NCBI GenBank assembly: GCA_014529385.2
Contig: CM043969.1
Location: 21,269,946 to 21,333,945, forward strand
DNA length: 64,000 bases
DNA from: Adiantum capillus-veneris
Taxonomy: Eukaryota > Streptophyta > Polypodiopsida > Polypodiales > Pteridaceae
Direction of reading: 5' to 3'
The notes below the pieces were generated by a model, which saw nothing but the letters and a program-made list of their open reading frames with translations, made no database searches and was not told the DNA's origin. The position numbers were made by a program, and so were the translations under genes. Each line of letters begins with the position of its first letter. The first letter of the stretch is position 1. This document shows, piece after piece, positions 23,807-36,419 of this stretch.

Positions 23807-24713
23807 TGCACGTGAAAGGCCTCGTTATAAACTAGTGAGCTTTGTGATTGATCAACCATGCAATTGTTGGATGAAACCAAATTCGTCAAGCTCGTGGGTC
23901 AAGGGGCAGACCCTCACAATCGTCCATCTGCTACATCTTCTACTGTGGACTTCGACCCTTGCTCTATTAGATGTAGGACAAATCAGTACACAACGGGAAC
24001 CACCCAATGACCAATCAATTTTCCATATCGGCACATGCTATCGCCACTTGCAGGTCATACTGTTAAAGGGCACTGCAACTCGTCTGCAATTGACATCTCA
24101 ACAATTGGAATGCAGACAATTGTCGACAAATCAGCAGCTGGAATGCACCTAGAAAGTGTGCCCAGTGCACTGTGTAGCATACACGCTGACATGAGTGGCT
24201 ATTGTGCATGGTGGTTGTACACTGTTTGCTGCAGTGTGCATGCTGTTGATACACAAGGATTGACTATTGCCAGCTGTCGGTGTTGGTCCCTCTCCCCCCC
24301 GACTCTTGATGGATGGGAATGGTCCCTCAAATGCAAGCTCCCACATGGCTCCTGGCTCCCACTGGTCGTCATGTGGTCACCTACACTGCGGGAGAATCAT
24401 TCCCTACTGTACACAACTACAATGAATGAGAAACTTAGTTTAAGAAATCTTGAAAGAAGTCTCATCAAGAAACAGGAGACCATTTAACTCACATCAAACC
24501 GGTGGGTTTTTTTCAACTGTCTTAAAAAGCTCATCAGCATTTTGTACTGAAAAAAATTTACTCCCTTTATGTAGTCCTTTTGGTAATCCAAAAAACAAAC
24601 ATTGTCTATAAATAACACTGTAGATACTAAATTTTTGAAACAAGTCATGGGAACGGTTTAGTTCGGGTAGTAGTAGACAGGTTGACTAAAGACATGATCT
24701 GCATATATCACAT

Positions 24714-24760
<47 letters not shown>

Positions 24761-24931
24761 TTTTTGCAAACTATAGCACGCACACAACCCAAGGTGTGTA
24801 CTTCTCTTTGACAACAATCAAAGTGGAACAAGTAGTCAAGCACAAGGACAAGGGTGCAAACCATAAGAATGAGTCGGCAAAACAACAAGACTCTCTCAAC
24901 AACAAGTGACCCAAAGTCAATAAACATAAAA
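23807..24931. other. Non-coding DNA with a GA microsatellite
   Basis: No supported gene. A GA microsatellite lies at about 24719-24751; the Arg-Glu and Ser-Leu repeat ORFs over it are artefacts. Modest open frames at 24035-24487 show no domain. Confidence 0.5.
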
Positions 24932-24979
24932 CTAGGCAATCTTACCTCATGTTTAAGGGTGCATGGGTAGTGTCTGTAG
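24932..24979 (+). repeat. Left copy of the duplication flanking a LINE
   Basis: CTAGGC(A/G)ATCTTACCTCATG and the following 28 bases recur at 26394-26441 with about five differences. The right copy begins immediately after an A-rich tail, so the pair looks like an unusually long LINE target duplication. Confidence 0.6.
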
Positions 24980-26393
24980 CCAAAGTCAATAAACATTTGG
25001 GGCCTCCCTTGGGGGTGGATGTGTCTCACAAACAAAGATTTCATTGGGTCCTTGAAAAAGACAAAATGAAAATGAAAAGGTGGAAGTTTGCTCTTCTCTC
25101 ATTTCGGAGTTGGATTAAAGTAATAAACTCATTTATGCTCCCCTATATTGCCTTCACTAGCCCACTTCTTATTCTGAAAAAGTGAGAATGAAAATGAAAT
25201 GGTGGGAGTTTGCTCTTCTCCCATTTTCGACTTGGATTAAAGTAATAAACTCATTTACGCTCCCCTACACTGCCTTCAAGCTGGCTAAGTGTTACTGAAA
25301 AGAGTTCTTAAAACTAGTAAAAAAGATTTTTATAGAAAAATTGCCCATGCTGAGGCCCGTTTCGCCAAATTTGTGGTCTCATTGGCGAAACATGACCAAG
25401 CTTGGGCTATCATGACCAAAGATATGTTAAATGCAGCTAAACTTGGTTCCAAAGGTGGTAAGTGGAAAGGAGTATAGTTGCTCGACAACTCTTAGCCCCG
25501 TTGTGGTCTAATCTAAGTTTGGGGAGACATCTTAGGGGAACTGGTAAGGAGGTGTAAAAGAGCAGCGGGGATTTTGGAATGGGGGGAAGAAACCAGGTAC
25601 TTCAAGAACTCCATCTTGCACTAGCCCCTTGGCTCTCTAAAGTTGTAGGACCACCTCAAAGCCCCTTTTGGATAGAAACGACCAGGAAAATGAATAATAA
25701 GGGTATGAATCGGCTAGCTCACTTTTGGGACAGTGACAGTAAAAGCTGGAAAACCATTGACAAATTGAGTATCAACTAAATAGCTTTAAGCTATTGTTAG
25801 TCAAGAAAGTAATAAAAGAGCTTGACAAGATTGTAATGCCAATCTGTGAATTTGAGTTTGAGTGGAATGTTTGGAGATGGCTCGGAAGTAGTCTGTTGTG
25901 GAAACCCCAGTCTAAAGGCATATATCATGCAATCATACACAAGAATAATCGGTCTAGCCCCCTCAAGAGAATGTGGAAGAATAATGGCCGGAGGAACGGT
26001 GGGAGAAAGTCATGGAGAACATTTGGAAACCAAAGTGGCCGCAATTTATGATTTTTTTTTTAAATGGAAGGTGATGTGGGGTGCCCTACCGACGGGTGTA
26101 AAGATCTAGGAGATCTATACGCTAAAATGCAAGCAAGACTTGGAAGATTGGCCTAGGGCTACCCATGCACTAAGTAAAGCCTAGAGCTATAGTTCACCTA
26201 AGCCGATGATGATCTGCCTTAATGAGAGATACGCTCTAGCACCTCAAGGCTTGGTCTGAGCTTGAGGTTGGTTTGTAATTTTATGTTATGCTTAATACAA
26301 TTCACTCACTTAATACAATTTTATGTTGTGCTTAATACAATTCACTCATGTATTGTGAATTTTGAAAAAAAAGAAAAGAAAAAGAAAAAAAAG
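24980..26393 (+). mobile_element. 5'-truncated LINE with A-rich tail
   Basis: Between the two 48-bp direct repeats lies a decayed LINE 3' end. Broken frames at 25280-26110 resemble the C-terminal part of plant LINE RT ORFs, ending in a zf-RVT-like segment with MWGALPTGVKI (26070-26109). An A-rich tail (26364-26393) closes the unit. A tandem duplication of about 121 bp (25049-25281) and a 52-bp direct repeat (26277-26348) lie inside. The 5' part, including any endonuclease, is missing. Confidence 0.6.
25289..26109 (+). pseudogene. LINE reverse transcriptase C-terminal remnant
   Basis: Successive broken frames carry an RT-thumb-like region (KWKGV, about 25460), a GMNRLAHFWDSDSKSWKT segment (about 25705-25755) typical of plant LINE ORF2 just before the zinc region, and a zf-RVT-like end (WKPKW and FFKWKVMWGALPTG, about 26020-26100). 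Several stops and frameshifts are present. Catalytic RT motifs lie upstream and are not seen. Assignment is by motif pattern only. Confidence 0.5.
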
Positions 26394-26441
26394 CTAGGCG
26401 ATCTTACCTCATGTTTATGGGTGCATGGGTGGTGTCTATAC
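26394..26441 (+). repeat. Right copy of the duplication flanking a LINE
   Basis: Directly follows the A-rich tail and matches 24932-24979 at roughly nine bases in ten. Confidence 0.6.
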
Positions 26442-27380
26442 CCTTACAATTCTATTGACATGACAACGATTGTGACACTTGAAATAGTCTATTGGAGTAT
26501 TGGAAGGTAAAATTCTCCAAACTAGAGTTTATAACAGCGCTAGGTTCATTTGCACCATCAACCTCAACAAGCTGTGCTTTGCCTTTATTATACTTGAAGC
26601 TTTCATTGGTGGGTGATTTGCAGGAAAACATGCTTTGGTGTATTGATGATTACAACCACATATGGAACAAGATGTCATAGAAGTTACCACAAAGAAAGCT
26701 CTAACAACATAAGTTGAGGTTGTAATCACATATGTCATCTTAGTTGGGTCCTCACTCTTTAAGTGTCTGCTCGTCCTTCTTCCACTGTTCATACGATATA
26801 GCTTCAATCACACAGCAATAGACCTCGATGGGTCCATTGTATAATCATGTTAATGCATCATGTGAGTTCAACAGGAGGGTTTTTAATTTTTGAAAATTTA
26901 AGCACTTCATTACAGATATGTTAAACTGGGGTTTTTAATCCATTTAAAAAAAACCTGTTCATTCATAAAAAAAGAGAGACCAATCTATTCATTTCCACCT
27001 TTTAATAGAGGGTTTTTACAAGTACCCTATGAACGTACGTCATATAGGGGGGTTCGTAATAGTGCCCCCCCCCCCCCCCAAAGTAACAAATGTACTTGCA
27101 TTGTCGAAAATGTCAATAATACTATAGGCAAATGAAGATAAATCTCTTGAAATAAAAACATTTAGAATTGACATTTGCTTGTTGCCTTGATGACCAGCCG
27201 TTGGAGAGGGAGAATGAGAACACACCATGAAACACACACATAATGGAATGCCTCCCTATAGCCAGGGGCACTTGTGGCACCCCAATCCACTCAAAATTAC
27301 ACTTGAAATGATGCATTTCTCAATAAATACACCTTCGATTGCACACCAATACACGCACACCCCCCCTTGGGAGTTAATAG

Positions 27381-27416
<36 letters not shown>

Positions 27417-28127
27417 AATGCTCCAATTCCACACACCAACGTACCAAGACCTCTCTCTCTCTCTAGCTTCCTATGACGTTAAAATTCTCTCCTTCTTCTT
27501 GTGTGTGTGTGTGTGCACGCGCGCGTGCGTGCACACTTCAAATGGTCGGGGGCACATCCATACGCTGGCAGTGACTCACTTAGAGAAGAAGAAGAAGAAA
27601 AAGGGGGTGGGGGAGAAGAGAGAGCAAAAAAATTTATGGGGCTTAACACTTCAATCAAAACTCAAGTATACACCACTCTTCTCTTACAAAGGTTCTCCTC
27701 ATACATTGGCAAAAAAGCCCCAAATCCATCAAAAGGGGGACCCTTATTGGGTGTTTTTTACATTTATGGCAAGTCTATGCTCACCGAACACATGTCCAAT
27801 TCAGCTAGTTCATTTTTAGATACATTTGCATGGTGATTTCTTACTTGGGCAAGACTAGCACCGTGTCTACTTTCCTCTTTATCCTCCACTTCATTTGCAT
27901 GGGACACCACCCATGGCTGGTACGTGGGACTCTCTCCATGTTCATCAAAAGGGGGAGGGCATACCCCCTCGTGTGAAACCACCACAAGCGGGCCACTGCT
28001 TGTGCCAAAACCACCACCAACAGCCCCCGTCACCAATGATCCAATGATCACAAAACGACCTCCGTTCACCGTGCACACACGAGTGCACCACTGAAGCAAC
28101 GCCACCCAAATGGGGGGTGGGGGACAT

Positions 28128-28168
<41 letters not shown>

Positions 28169-28549
28169 TTGAGACATACACCTAATGGAACTGTTGTAGG
28201 CTATATAACCCCCATTCTCTGCTCGCACCCCTGCATGTGGGACTAACCCTTCGCCACATGGCACTTCCAGATCCTTGCACCCCTCAAGAGTTGTAAAAAA
28301 ATACCCCTCTTTGCTTACAAACACATTTTTTTGGTACCCATTTGGAAGCTTTTCATTTCTTGCTCACCTGCCAGATTGACAGTCTATAACCCCTCCCAAA
28401 AGCTTGGGTTCTGAGCTTTGAATCCCAACATCTCCTTTGTATTTTGAATCTCCCACGACCTCGAATCAAGAGCCCCCAAAAGGCCAAAAAAACATCCGAT
28501 CATCCACTACCACATTCAGTCGGGGCATAACTTGACATTTGAGACCCTA
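26442..28549. other. Non-coding DNA with several microsatellites
   Basis: No supported gene. Simple repeats: C15 at 27065-27079, CA at 27382-27411, GT at 27501-27514 and CT at 28132-28164. The minus-strand ORF 27764-28324 includes a translated GA tract and shows no domain, so it is not called. Confidence 0.5.
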
Positions 28550-29290
28550 ATTGAGAAGCCGTCACTTTTGGCTAGCTCCACATGCTGCAACCATCTTTGA
28601 AAACCTTGGCGAGTTTGGAAAAATACATGATGGCATGCCTATCAAGGCAACCAAAGTGGTACAAAACAACTCCCGAAAAAGCTTCACTTGCCCATATCTT
28701 GGCCATTTGGACTTCAATTACCGATCTGAAAAGATTGACATGCTCCATAAATTGAGCACTTTAGATCTATCAACTCACCCAAGATTAACCATCCCGATAC
28801 ACCTATCCAATCTAGTGAGAATCTGCAAAGCACCTCTTTCTTCTAACTGCCATAACTTGATCTATACGCCTTCGATTGACAGCCTGTTTGGACCATCCCA
28901 TAAAGCACCTTGAAGAACACTCTGTAACTTCCATTTTAGCACTCTAAATCCTCTAACTAGCCACCTTTAAAAGGAACCATAGCAGAGCAACTTGGCCCAA
29001 ATACCCCCAACAAGCATACACATTTGGATCCACTTGTGGGCCCTCGACCTTCATACTTGCTTTATTGTCCTAGCATGCACTTGTAGATACCCATAGCTCC
29101 ACTTTGCTCTTTTCCTATCATGGACTCACTTTAGCTGCACCATAATTGCTCAATCCCCTTGTTGAACATTTATGTTCAACCACAAGAGATGCTTATTGCA
29201 CATGAAACTGCAAAACTAGAAAACACTTTGAGCAAACACAAAAAAAACCGCTACCATACATATAGAGTTTTATTCCTATTGTCCATTGCT
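28550..29290 (+). other. Leader-like fragment related to the leader of element D
   Basis: 28690-28890 resembles 56965-57175 in the leader of element D: both contain a CCGATCTGAAAAG-type block, a GCTCCA(C/T)AAA...GAGCACTT block and a later CAACT/CTTCGATTGAC-type block at similar spacing. It is therefore probably retroelement leader sequence. The open frame 28551-28913 over it is not a gene. Confidence 0.5.
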
Positions 29291-29580
29291 CTTGTCTAGG
29301 TGGGTTGCCCAACCTCCTCAGTTGCCACTTGATGCACAGTGGGCACCAAATCCCTTTCAAAATACAGATTGAGATGCACACCATTTACCCCGTGTTTGAG
29401 AGGTTTACCATTACACCTTTCCACCTGCTGGTGGTAAGTTCTATTGGGAATAACTTGATGCACTTTGTATGGCCCTGTCAACTTCTTCTTGAACTTCTTT
29501 TGAAAGGTGAAGTCGAGATATGGTTCACTACCAGATCACCCTTCTCTGTAAAATTTAATGGCCTAGTAACTTGTGTGTAG
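29291..29580 (-). pseudogene. Integrase C-terminal fragment of a gypsy element
   Basis: Minus-strand frames carry FTEKGDLVVNHIS, then a frameshift, then LTGPYKVHQVIPN and HGVNGVHLNLYFE. These resemble the GDLV and GPY/F positions at the end of Ty3/gypsy integrases. The upstream part is missing and the fragment ends abruptly at about 29580, probably at a later insertion. Confidence 0.45.
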
Positions 29581-31505
29581 CGTAAAATAACATGAACATA
29601 GTGAGAATTTCATTAGAATAGGTTCCTAATGACCATAACAAGAGTGCTTGGGTGGAGAGAGCAACAAAAAGAATAACACCTAGTTAGATAGGCATGAACA
29701 ATACCTCAAAAGAGAGAGAAATTAAGCTATTGACAGCAGTTGAGGATCGGATTTGCATGGAGCCGGTCCCCCCTCCAAAAGGCTTTGTATTATAGGTTTC
29801 CCCCCATCAAGGAGACATTGTGACAATACAATTCTTTGTGTTCCTTCAATGTGCAATGAAGATCGAAGCTTCAAGCACTAAGCAAAACACTTATAAAACA
29901 CAACATCAATTCCCTCACGGTCTCAAACCCAAGACCTCACACACCTTCGAAGATGGTGAGAGCTAGCGGGGTATGAGAGTAGATTGAGAGGAAGAAGGAG
30001 TAGTCTTATGATAAAGATGTACATATCCTCACATAATCACTCATATTAGCATAGCATAGCTTAGTAATCAGCATGGTAGAGGAGATGAGCATGCATTGAA
30101 GCTTGGCTCTTGGTTGGATTTGCATCACAAAGCCAAGAATTGTTGGTGTAGGCCTCCCTTCTCACAAGCTTGGAGTAGGTGATAAGCTTTCCATTAAATC
30201 ATGAGAAGGAGAGAGAGAATCTTCTTGCTTCACACATGATATTGTGTCAGTGTGTGTGTGTGTGTGTGTGTGTGTGTTAATGACGACAAATTCAGCCCCC
30301 TCTCTCTCTTGGTCGACCCCTCTTCCATTTTACTCATGCAGGCACCCCATTGGTCCATGCCAGGCTTAGCCAATCGGAAAATTGAAAGGCATAAGTGATA
30401 GCCTTCTGACATGTGTCCCCCTTTCCCCTTTTGTGAGAGCTTTAGGTAATTAATTAATGCAACAAAACTCTCATTGGACCCCTTTATCTCCTGGCCAATA
30501 GGAATCAAGCAAGCCATTGGGCTGTTGAATGCTCATTGGACCCCTTGGGAGACTGTCCAATAGTCTTCTAGAGAGCTTAATTCTTATTGGTTCTTTATTA
30601 AGTGTTTTTAAATGGATTAAACTAGATTTACTCTAGCCTAATTCTCATCGATCCACCTCCATGGCCATCCAATAGGATTTGAGTGCACCTTGTGGGCATC
30701 TGGGCTAGGGAGCTGACATGTGTCCCTCATTCCCTTTGTGTAAAGGAATCTTATGAGTGTGTGTGTGTGTGTGTTTCTCTCTCATCCCCTACTTCCAGGG
30801 ATCGCCCCCTCCTATGTAAGAACCTTTGAATACTTTTTGGTACACATACAAAGCATCCAATTTTCCTAGTGTTTGACCTTTGGACCAACCTTTGAATTTT
30901 GGAACCTTAGCATTTTGGAAGTCTTAATGGGCTGAACCTTAGGGTCTTTAAAGCCCATTGTTGCACATTGCTCTTTTGCAGATGTCCCCCCCTTTGGATC
31001 CCTATTTTCCCTCCTTTTGATCCCTAATGTGGCCGGTCGGCCAGCTTAACCAATATTCTAGCTTTTTCTCCCCTGGAACTTCCCCTTATTAAATGACTAG
31101 TTTAACATGAGAAAATCATTTAGGAGAATTAGATATTAGTTATTATGACATTACCTCTCTCTTGAAATCATAGTCGTCCTCAACTATGGAGTAGAGAAGA
31201 TAAAGCCTATTCATTAGTCCTTTTTTTAGCGGGTAGAGGATCCCTATGTTACCCTACGACATCGTTTCAGAATGGATGACTAATCCATTTGGTGCTTGAG
31301 AGCCTAAGCTTCCGCAAGCATGTCTTCACATTAGTCCTATCAATCTTCCATAATAGAGTGACAAGCTCTACTTGGTATTTGGGGGACGTCGTCTCCGCAA
31401 ACTTGATCTAAGCATGCCTACTAAACATTTGTGCACAATAAAGAAAAAGAGAGTCTTATAAGACAAAAAATTTGTTCATTTTAAACATTTGTACATTTGG
31501 TTACT
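29581..31505 (-). other. Non-coding region, probable 3' UTR/LTR of chromovirus G
   Basis: No ORF is supported. It follows the chromodomain end of element G on the minus strand, where the 3' UTR and LTR belong. A purine run on the minus strand (plus-strand CCCCCCCTTTGG at 30987-30998) just before a TG dinucleotide (plus CA near 30979) is a candidate PPT/LTR edge. GT microsatellites lie at 30250-30277 and 30757-30773, and a short repeat with CTCATTGGACCCCTT occurs twice (about 30471 and 30532). Boundaries are not certain. Confidence 0.4.
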
Positions 31506-32585
31506 CTAGGGAAGCATTGTAAGCATTGACAAGTTATCCTTTAATTGTATGCCTTGCATCCATCTAGCATCTTCAAAAGGATAATTTTTAAACTTAATAA
31601 GATATCTTCGGATAGTCTTACTGCCTCTTAATACCTTGTCTTCATGTTGGAGAATGGACTTGGGCTGCATCACCTCTTCTTGGTCCTCGATCTCTGGTGG
31701 GTCTTCAATAGTTGGTTCTTGAGGTGACTCTCCTCTGTAAGGCTTTAGTAGGCTCACATGGAAAGCATTGTGTATGAGCCAATGACTGGGAAACTTGAGT
31801 TGATAGCCATCTAATTGATTGGCCTAAGAATCTGGAAGGGACCATAGTACCTTTTTGCTAACTTAGCATAGTACTTTTGGTGTCCCGTAGGATTCTTGCC
31901 CGTCATGTGCCTTAATCGAGCCTTGGGAAATTTAAGTAAGACCCAATCATTTTCTGTAAAGGCTTGGGCTCTTCTGTGCTTATCAACAACAACCTTTTGC
32001 CTTTGTGGTGAGATAGAGATAGCATCCTTAATCTTTTGGAAAGATTCTTGTAGGTCTCGGCTATACTCATCTGCAACAAAGATCTTCCCATGTACCTTAA
32101 GTAGCAGGGGACTTTTTGATCTTTCCTCAATTACCTCAAAAGGTGCTTTTCCCGTGGAAGTATGTACAGTGTTATTGTAAGCATACTCCACTAAGGGTAA
32201 GTACTTCCGTTACATAGGCTTTTAGTAGATCAAGAATTGTTAGGTTAGCTATTTCACTTTGGCCATCCGTTTGCGGGTGATAGGCTGAAGAGAAATTTAA
32301 CCTTGTCCCTAAATTCTCAAAGAGACCCTTCCAGAAATTACTGGTCATTCTAGGATCTCTATCCGACACTATGGACATTGGCAAGCCATGGTACTTGAAG
32401 ATTTGTGATATGAAGAGGCTTGCCATTTGAGGGGCTTTGATAGTGTTTTTGACAGGTATAAAATGATCTTGTTTACTGACTTGTCTACTATCGTCCATAT
32501 TCTCGTATTCCCATGGATAGACTTAGGTGTAATGTCTATTGCCCGCAATGGAGCAATAAGCATTACGGGAATGAGTACCCTCACA
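31506..32585 (-). pseudogene. Chromovirus integrase and chromodomain (element G)
   Basis: The C-terminal half of a Ty3/gypsy polyprotein. Integrase core residues are visible in SDRDPRMTSNFWKGLF and HPQTDGQSEIAN (second Asp and Glu of the DDE triad, 32280-32400). A GPF/Y-type segment follows near 31820 (RYYGPFQIL). A chromodomain-like end has YLIKFKNYPFEDARWM (31540-31620), marking the chromovirus clade, whose chromodomain directs insertion to marked chromatin. Frameshifts occur near 32180 and 31800. It starts abruptly at 32585, next to the presumed LTR of element H, and the zinc-binding N-terminus is missing. Confidence 0.8.
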
Positions 32586-32586
32586 C

Positions 32587-32946
32587 TGCCTTACATTATA
32601 TCAAGATCAAAGCACATGAAGGTAGAATAGAAGACAATACACAGGACCAGAACACCATCTTCTTCATTGATACGTAACAGAACACAGTTACAAGAGAGAA
32701 ATATATTGATGACATGAGATAGAGATATCCACAAAGACTGGTATGCCCCCAATATACCCCCGTTGCTTCAGCGCAGATCGGGAACGGTGCAAAACTCCGT
32801 CCTGTCCCATGATATCCCATGAAGAACTGCCCCAAAGCCGCATGACTCCTAGTTCGCAGTGTCCAGACATCTGCAAGACCGCAGGACTGCATTGTGCGGC
32901 TTATGCCGTAACACCTAGCAGGCACGGTGGATTGCGCAAACCCACA
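32587..32946 (-). repeat. Candidate 3' LTR of element H
   Basis: A TG...CA-bounded block between the broken G integrase and the H internal region. On the minus strand a purine run (AAAGGGGCTAGAG) precedes its TGTGGG start, and it ends in an AT-rich U5-like stretch. There is no second copy in the window, so the call rests on position and ends only. Confidence 0.4.
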
Positions 32947-32999
32947 CTCTAGCCCCTTTGTGTCGAAGGTTCCGGTTGCTGTTCCTCCGCCTGTTTTGG

Positions 33000-35296
33000 T
33001 GAGGAAGAAATATCGATGTAGCCAAATCCCTAAAAATCTTGCCGATGAGCCCGATATACCTCCGCCAACAGCTGTGGATCTATCTCAGGTTGCTCCGGCC
33101 AAGGATCCCTTGGAATGAATTGCGTTGGCAAGGAAACAGACTGTGGCAAAGGAGCAAGAGGTGTATGAATAGGATAATGCCGAGACAAATATCTGTTTAG
33201 CGCAGGACAAAAAGGTGGACATGGCGAAAGACTGAGTGAAAACGAATGAGCCAATGTCTCCACCCAAAAACAGACTTACGAAGGTGATGAATCACTCGTT
33301 GCAAACGAGAGACATGAGCCTGGGCCTCAACGCATTCTTCTATAGCTTTCGCCCAATCAAAAATACCAAAACCTTCTTGGACAATATTCTTACCTTTGTC
33401 ATTAATCGGCGGCTCAGGCTACCTCACCACAACACGTGGAATTGGTTGCTGTGCTAACACATCAGTAGATACCCTTGTCCTCCAACTCTACATTTGTGTT
33501 TCCAAAAAACTGTGCAGGTCTTACTGCATCTCCACTGCTAAGGCATCAAGATCATTCATGTTGATCATCACATCACCAGGATGAGATGCTAAATAAGTGG
33601 CCAAGCTATTCTGCGTTCGCAATTGAAGAAATTCCTCTTGAATAGAAGTGGCAAACGCAGAGTTAGCCCCCCTAAGTGCCTGGATTTTCTCAGTTTGCTA
33701 TTGAGCTGTAGTATCCAATGCTGCATTTTGACTTGTCAACTCTCCGATGCTAGCCTACAAAGCCATTACCTATGCTTCGAGCTCGGTGACTCGTGCCTCA
33801 GTCGTTGGGGCTAGCCAAGCCAAACACAATGACTCTGCAATGTGCTGGCAAAATGTTCCGCACGCCTGGAGCTGATCAGAGGGTTTGCGGCAGTTGTCTC
33901 CCATGGCAGAACTGTTGGAAGAGTCCCCTTCGTCGTAGTAGCTGTAATAGTAACACCGGAATTTTTTGGTTGCGAGGAAGTATCCGCACCCGCAGAGTCA
34001 GTCCCAACCGGAGTGGAGGATGGCCCGCTCCTGCATTCTGTATCGCCAGCGCGCAACAGTGGAATCCTCCGACAAAGTTGATGTCAGAGCAGGAGGTGGT
34101 GTGGAAAACAGGATTTCCTCTCATCCTTGCTTGCGGCTTGATGTTCCTGTAGTGACCATCTCCTGTGCACTAGAGGCTACCACTGCAGTCGACGTGCCTG
34201 GCACATCCATGATGCGAGCAGGTGTTTGAGACACCCCCACAATAGGCACTTCCTGACTCTGAGTTTGTGCCAACTGCATAGTACCACGTACTACAAATCG
34301 ATCATCCTCAAAGTGGCACAGAGGGCGAAGGGTAAGAGGAAAAACTCCCCTCAAGGGAAACACCAGGGTAAGAAGCTGTCCGACCTTGGTATTTGTTGGG
34401 GTGCTACACCCCATCTGTCCCACCACTCTTTGAAATTCTACTAGCAATCGTTCTCTGATGATTGTTGCCCAAGCCACCGGCCCAAAGTTGGCCGAATGCA
34501 ATACATTACACGCTTTAGCAGAAATTGTATAGGTTTTGGCTTGCAACCAAATTGCCTCCAGGAACCAGCGATATGCATCCCTTATTGTTGTATCAGTGAG
34601 CCCTGATAATTTATATTCACCCTTCACTTTCAAGCCAAACTCTGCTTCTGCCTTTGCAACAGGAATAACGTGTGATGCTCGCACAACACCATCACTTGGC
34701 AAGCAACAACATCTTGAAATTCTTTCAGCTGTCAATTGAATGTGCTGATTGTTAATTTGCACCACATCTCCAGTAGCTAACTGATCAATCAATGCCGTCG
34801 CCTGCGGGTGAGCAGGAATACCTTGCCAATCTAGGTTGGCAAAGACACGCAGGCACAAATCCTGTAACCAAGCATCCACCCTGCGTAGAGCCAGCTACTG
34901 CACCGGAGTAAACGGAACGCACTGTAACAAGGAGGCTGTCATGGTGGCAAAAATACACAGAATAACAGAGGAATGATGCAGTGCAACCTTGCAAACGTGC
35001 TGCACATAATGGGAGGAGAGTATAAGGTATCCATTGCATGCACTAAACCACTCACAAAGAGTTCTCAAAATAGGGCGTGTCACTGTGTCGCAATCATCAT
35101 TGCCCTTTTCTCGCTTTTCAAGATTGCATGCAAAAGAATTTCCAATCATGATTAGGGTGGCTTCCGGCTCTTGTCTCACAGCAAAGGGGCACTGGATCGA
35201 GGTAGGTGAAAAATAATGGCGTAGTTGGAACCCATTGACCGGCACAAAAATCACCTCCCCTCGCAAGCAGCCAAATAAAAAGAGGTAGGCCTGCAT
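33000..35296 (-). pseudogene. Additional ORF downstream of integrase in element H
   Basis: Frame-consistent minus-strand stretches 35296-34895 and 34879-34121 are separated by a single stop and continue in broken form towards 33030. The N-terminal part has a LTAERISRCCCLPSDG segment and a WFLEAIWLQAKTYTISAKAC segment. Together these resemble the putative plant transposon protein domain found in extra ORFs of plant LTR elements. A Pro/Thr/Ser-rich linker and a weak coiled-coil tail (around 33700) follow. The same order occurs in the ORF at 40716-43961. The role in the element is unknown; a nucleic-acid-binding or silencing-related role has been proposed for such ORFs but is not shown here. Confidence 0.5.
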
Positions 35297-35397
35297 GCTT
35301 TAAAAATCCAGAATGGCCCAGACCACCATAATTTTAGCGTCCCGGGCATCTTCCCAAGGCGAGAATTAAATACAAGGACCAAATGACCCCCTAAAAA

Positions 35398-36419
35398 TTA
35401 CCGTGCACTAGGGCGATCCAGCCATTTCTTCCGTCTGGACTGCAGATCTTGCAACACCGCAAAACTGCGCAACCACTCTTCATCTAATTCTTGCAAAACA
35501 TCTAAACGATAAACAATGGAATCTTCCGGAAGAAGCCTATCCGCAATCAGCATCCGCAAACTCGGAACCACATGCTCCACTGGGGTAATTGCCTCCATAC
35601 CAAATGCCAACTTGAAAGGAGTCAATCCTGTTGCCACTTTATATGCTATACGATAAGCCCATAACACGGAAGGAAGTTTCACATCCCAAGCCGTTCTATG
35701 CATATTTACTAGCTTTGTCAGGATACGAACCAACTGCTTATTAGTTGATTCCGCCTACCCATTTGCCTGAGGGTAATAAGGAGAAGATTTCCTATGCAAT
35801 ACAAAGTAAAATTGTAGCATTCTCTCCATCATCTTATTCAAGAAATGGCTACCCCAATCACTCACCAGCTCAATAGGACAACCATATCTGGAAAAAACAT
35901 CCTTATATAATCACCCAACAATAGAACCGCTGTATTATATTTCAAAGGCCACGCTTCCACCCATTTAGTCGCATAATCCGTGGCTGTCAAAATATACTTA
36001 TTACCAGTGTTAGCTGCTACTGGTTTAAAAGGCCCAATAAAATCCAATCCCCATTTTTGAAAAGGCTTCAAAGGTAATACTGGCTGAAAAGGCATTCTGG
36101 ACATTTTCGTAGGTTGTCCCAACCACTGACACACATCACACTGTTGAACAAAGCTGCTCGTATCTTGAAACAATGTAGGCCACCATAATCCTGATTGTAG
36201 AACTTTCCTTGCCGTGATCAATGCTGCAAAGTGGCCCCCTGCAATGCCGGTATGGACTTCCTCCAAAACAGATCCTTGTTCTTGTGGTAGAACACATCTG
36301 AACAAGACCTCCGCAATTGTATGATAATACAACTTCCCCAATGACAATCTCAAAATTCCTGCTTCTAATAGCCATCCTTCACCGTTGATGACTGGACAAA
36401 AATGAAGGCTTTTCTCCAC
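35398..36419 (-). pseudogene. Integrase of element H
   Basis: The H2C2 zinc module shows as HTGIAGGHF...CDVC (36120-36260). The core starts WGLDFIGPF (first catalytic Asp, about 36040-36070) and continues YILTATDYATKWVEAWPL. The part holding the second Asp and the Glu (35734-35861) is badly broken by stops. The C-terminal part resumes at 35733 with WAYRIAYKVATGLTPFKLAFG. No chromodomain follows. Inactive as it stands. Confidence 0.75.

Noticed and set aside
27764-28324. 186-residue minus-strand ORF
   Set aside because: It contains a translated GA microsatellite, has no recognisable domain and lies in repeat-rich non-coding DNA.
34121-34879. Single-copy host gene
   Set aside because: It lies on the pol strand between integrase and a candidate LTR, is stop-interrupted just upstream, and resembles other element accessory ORFs.
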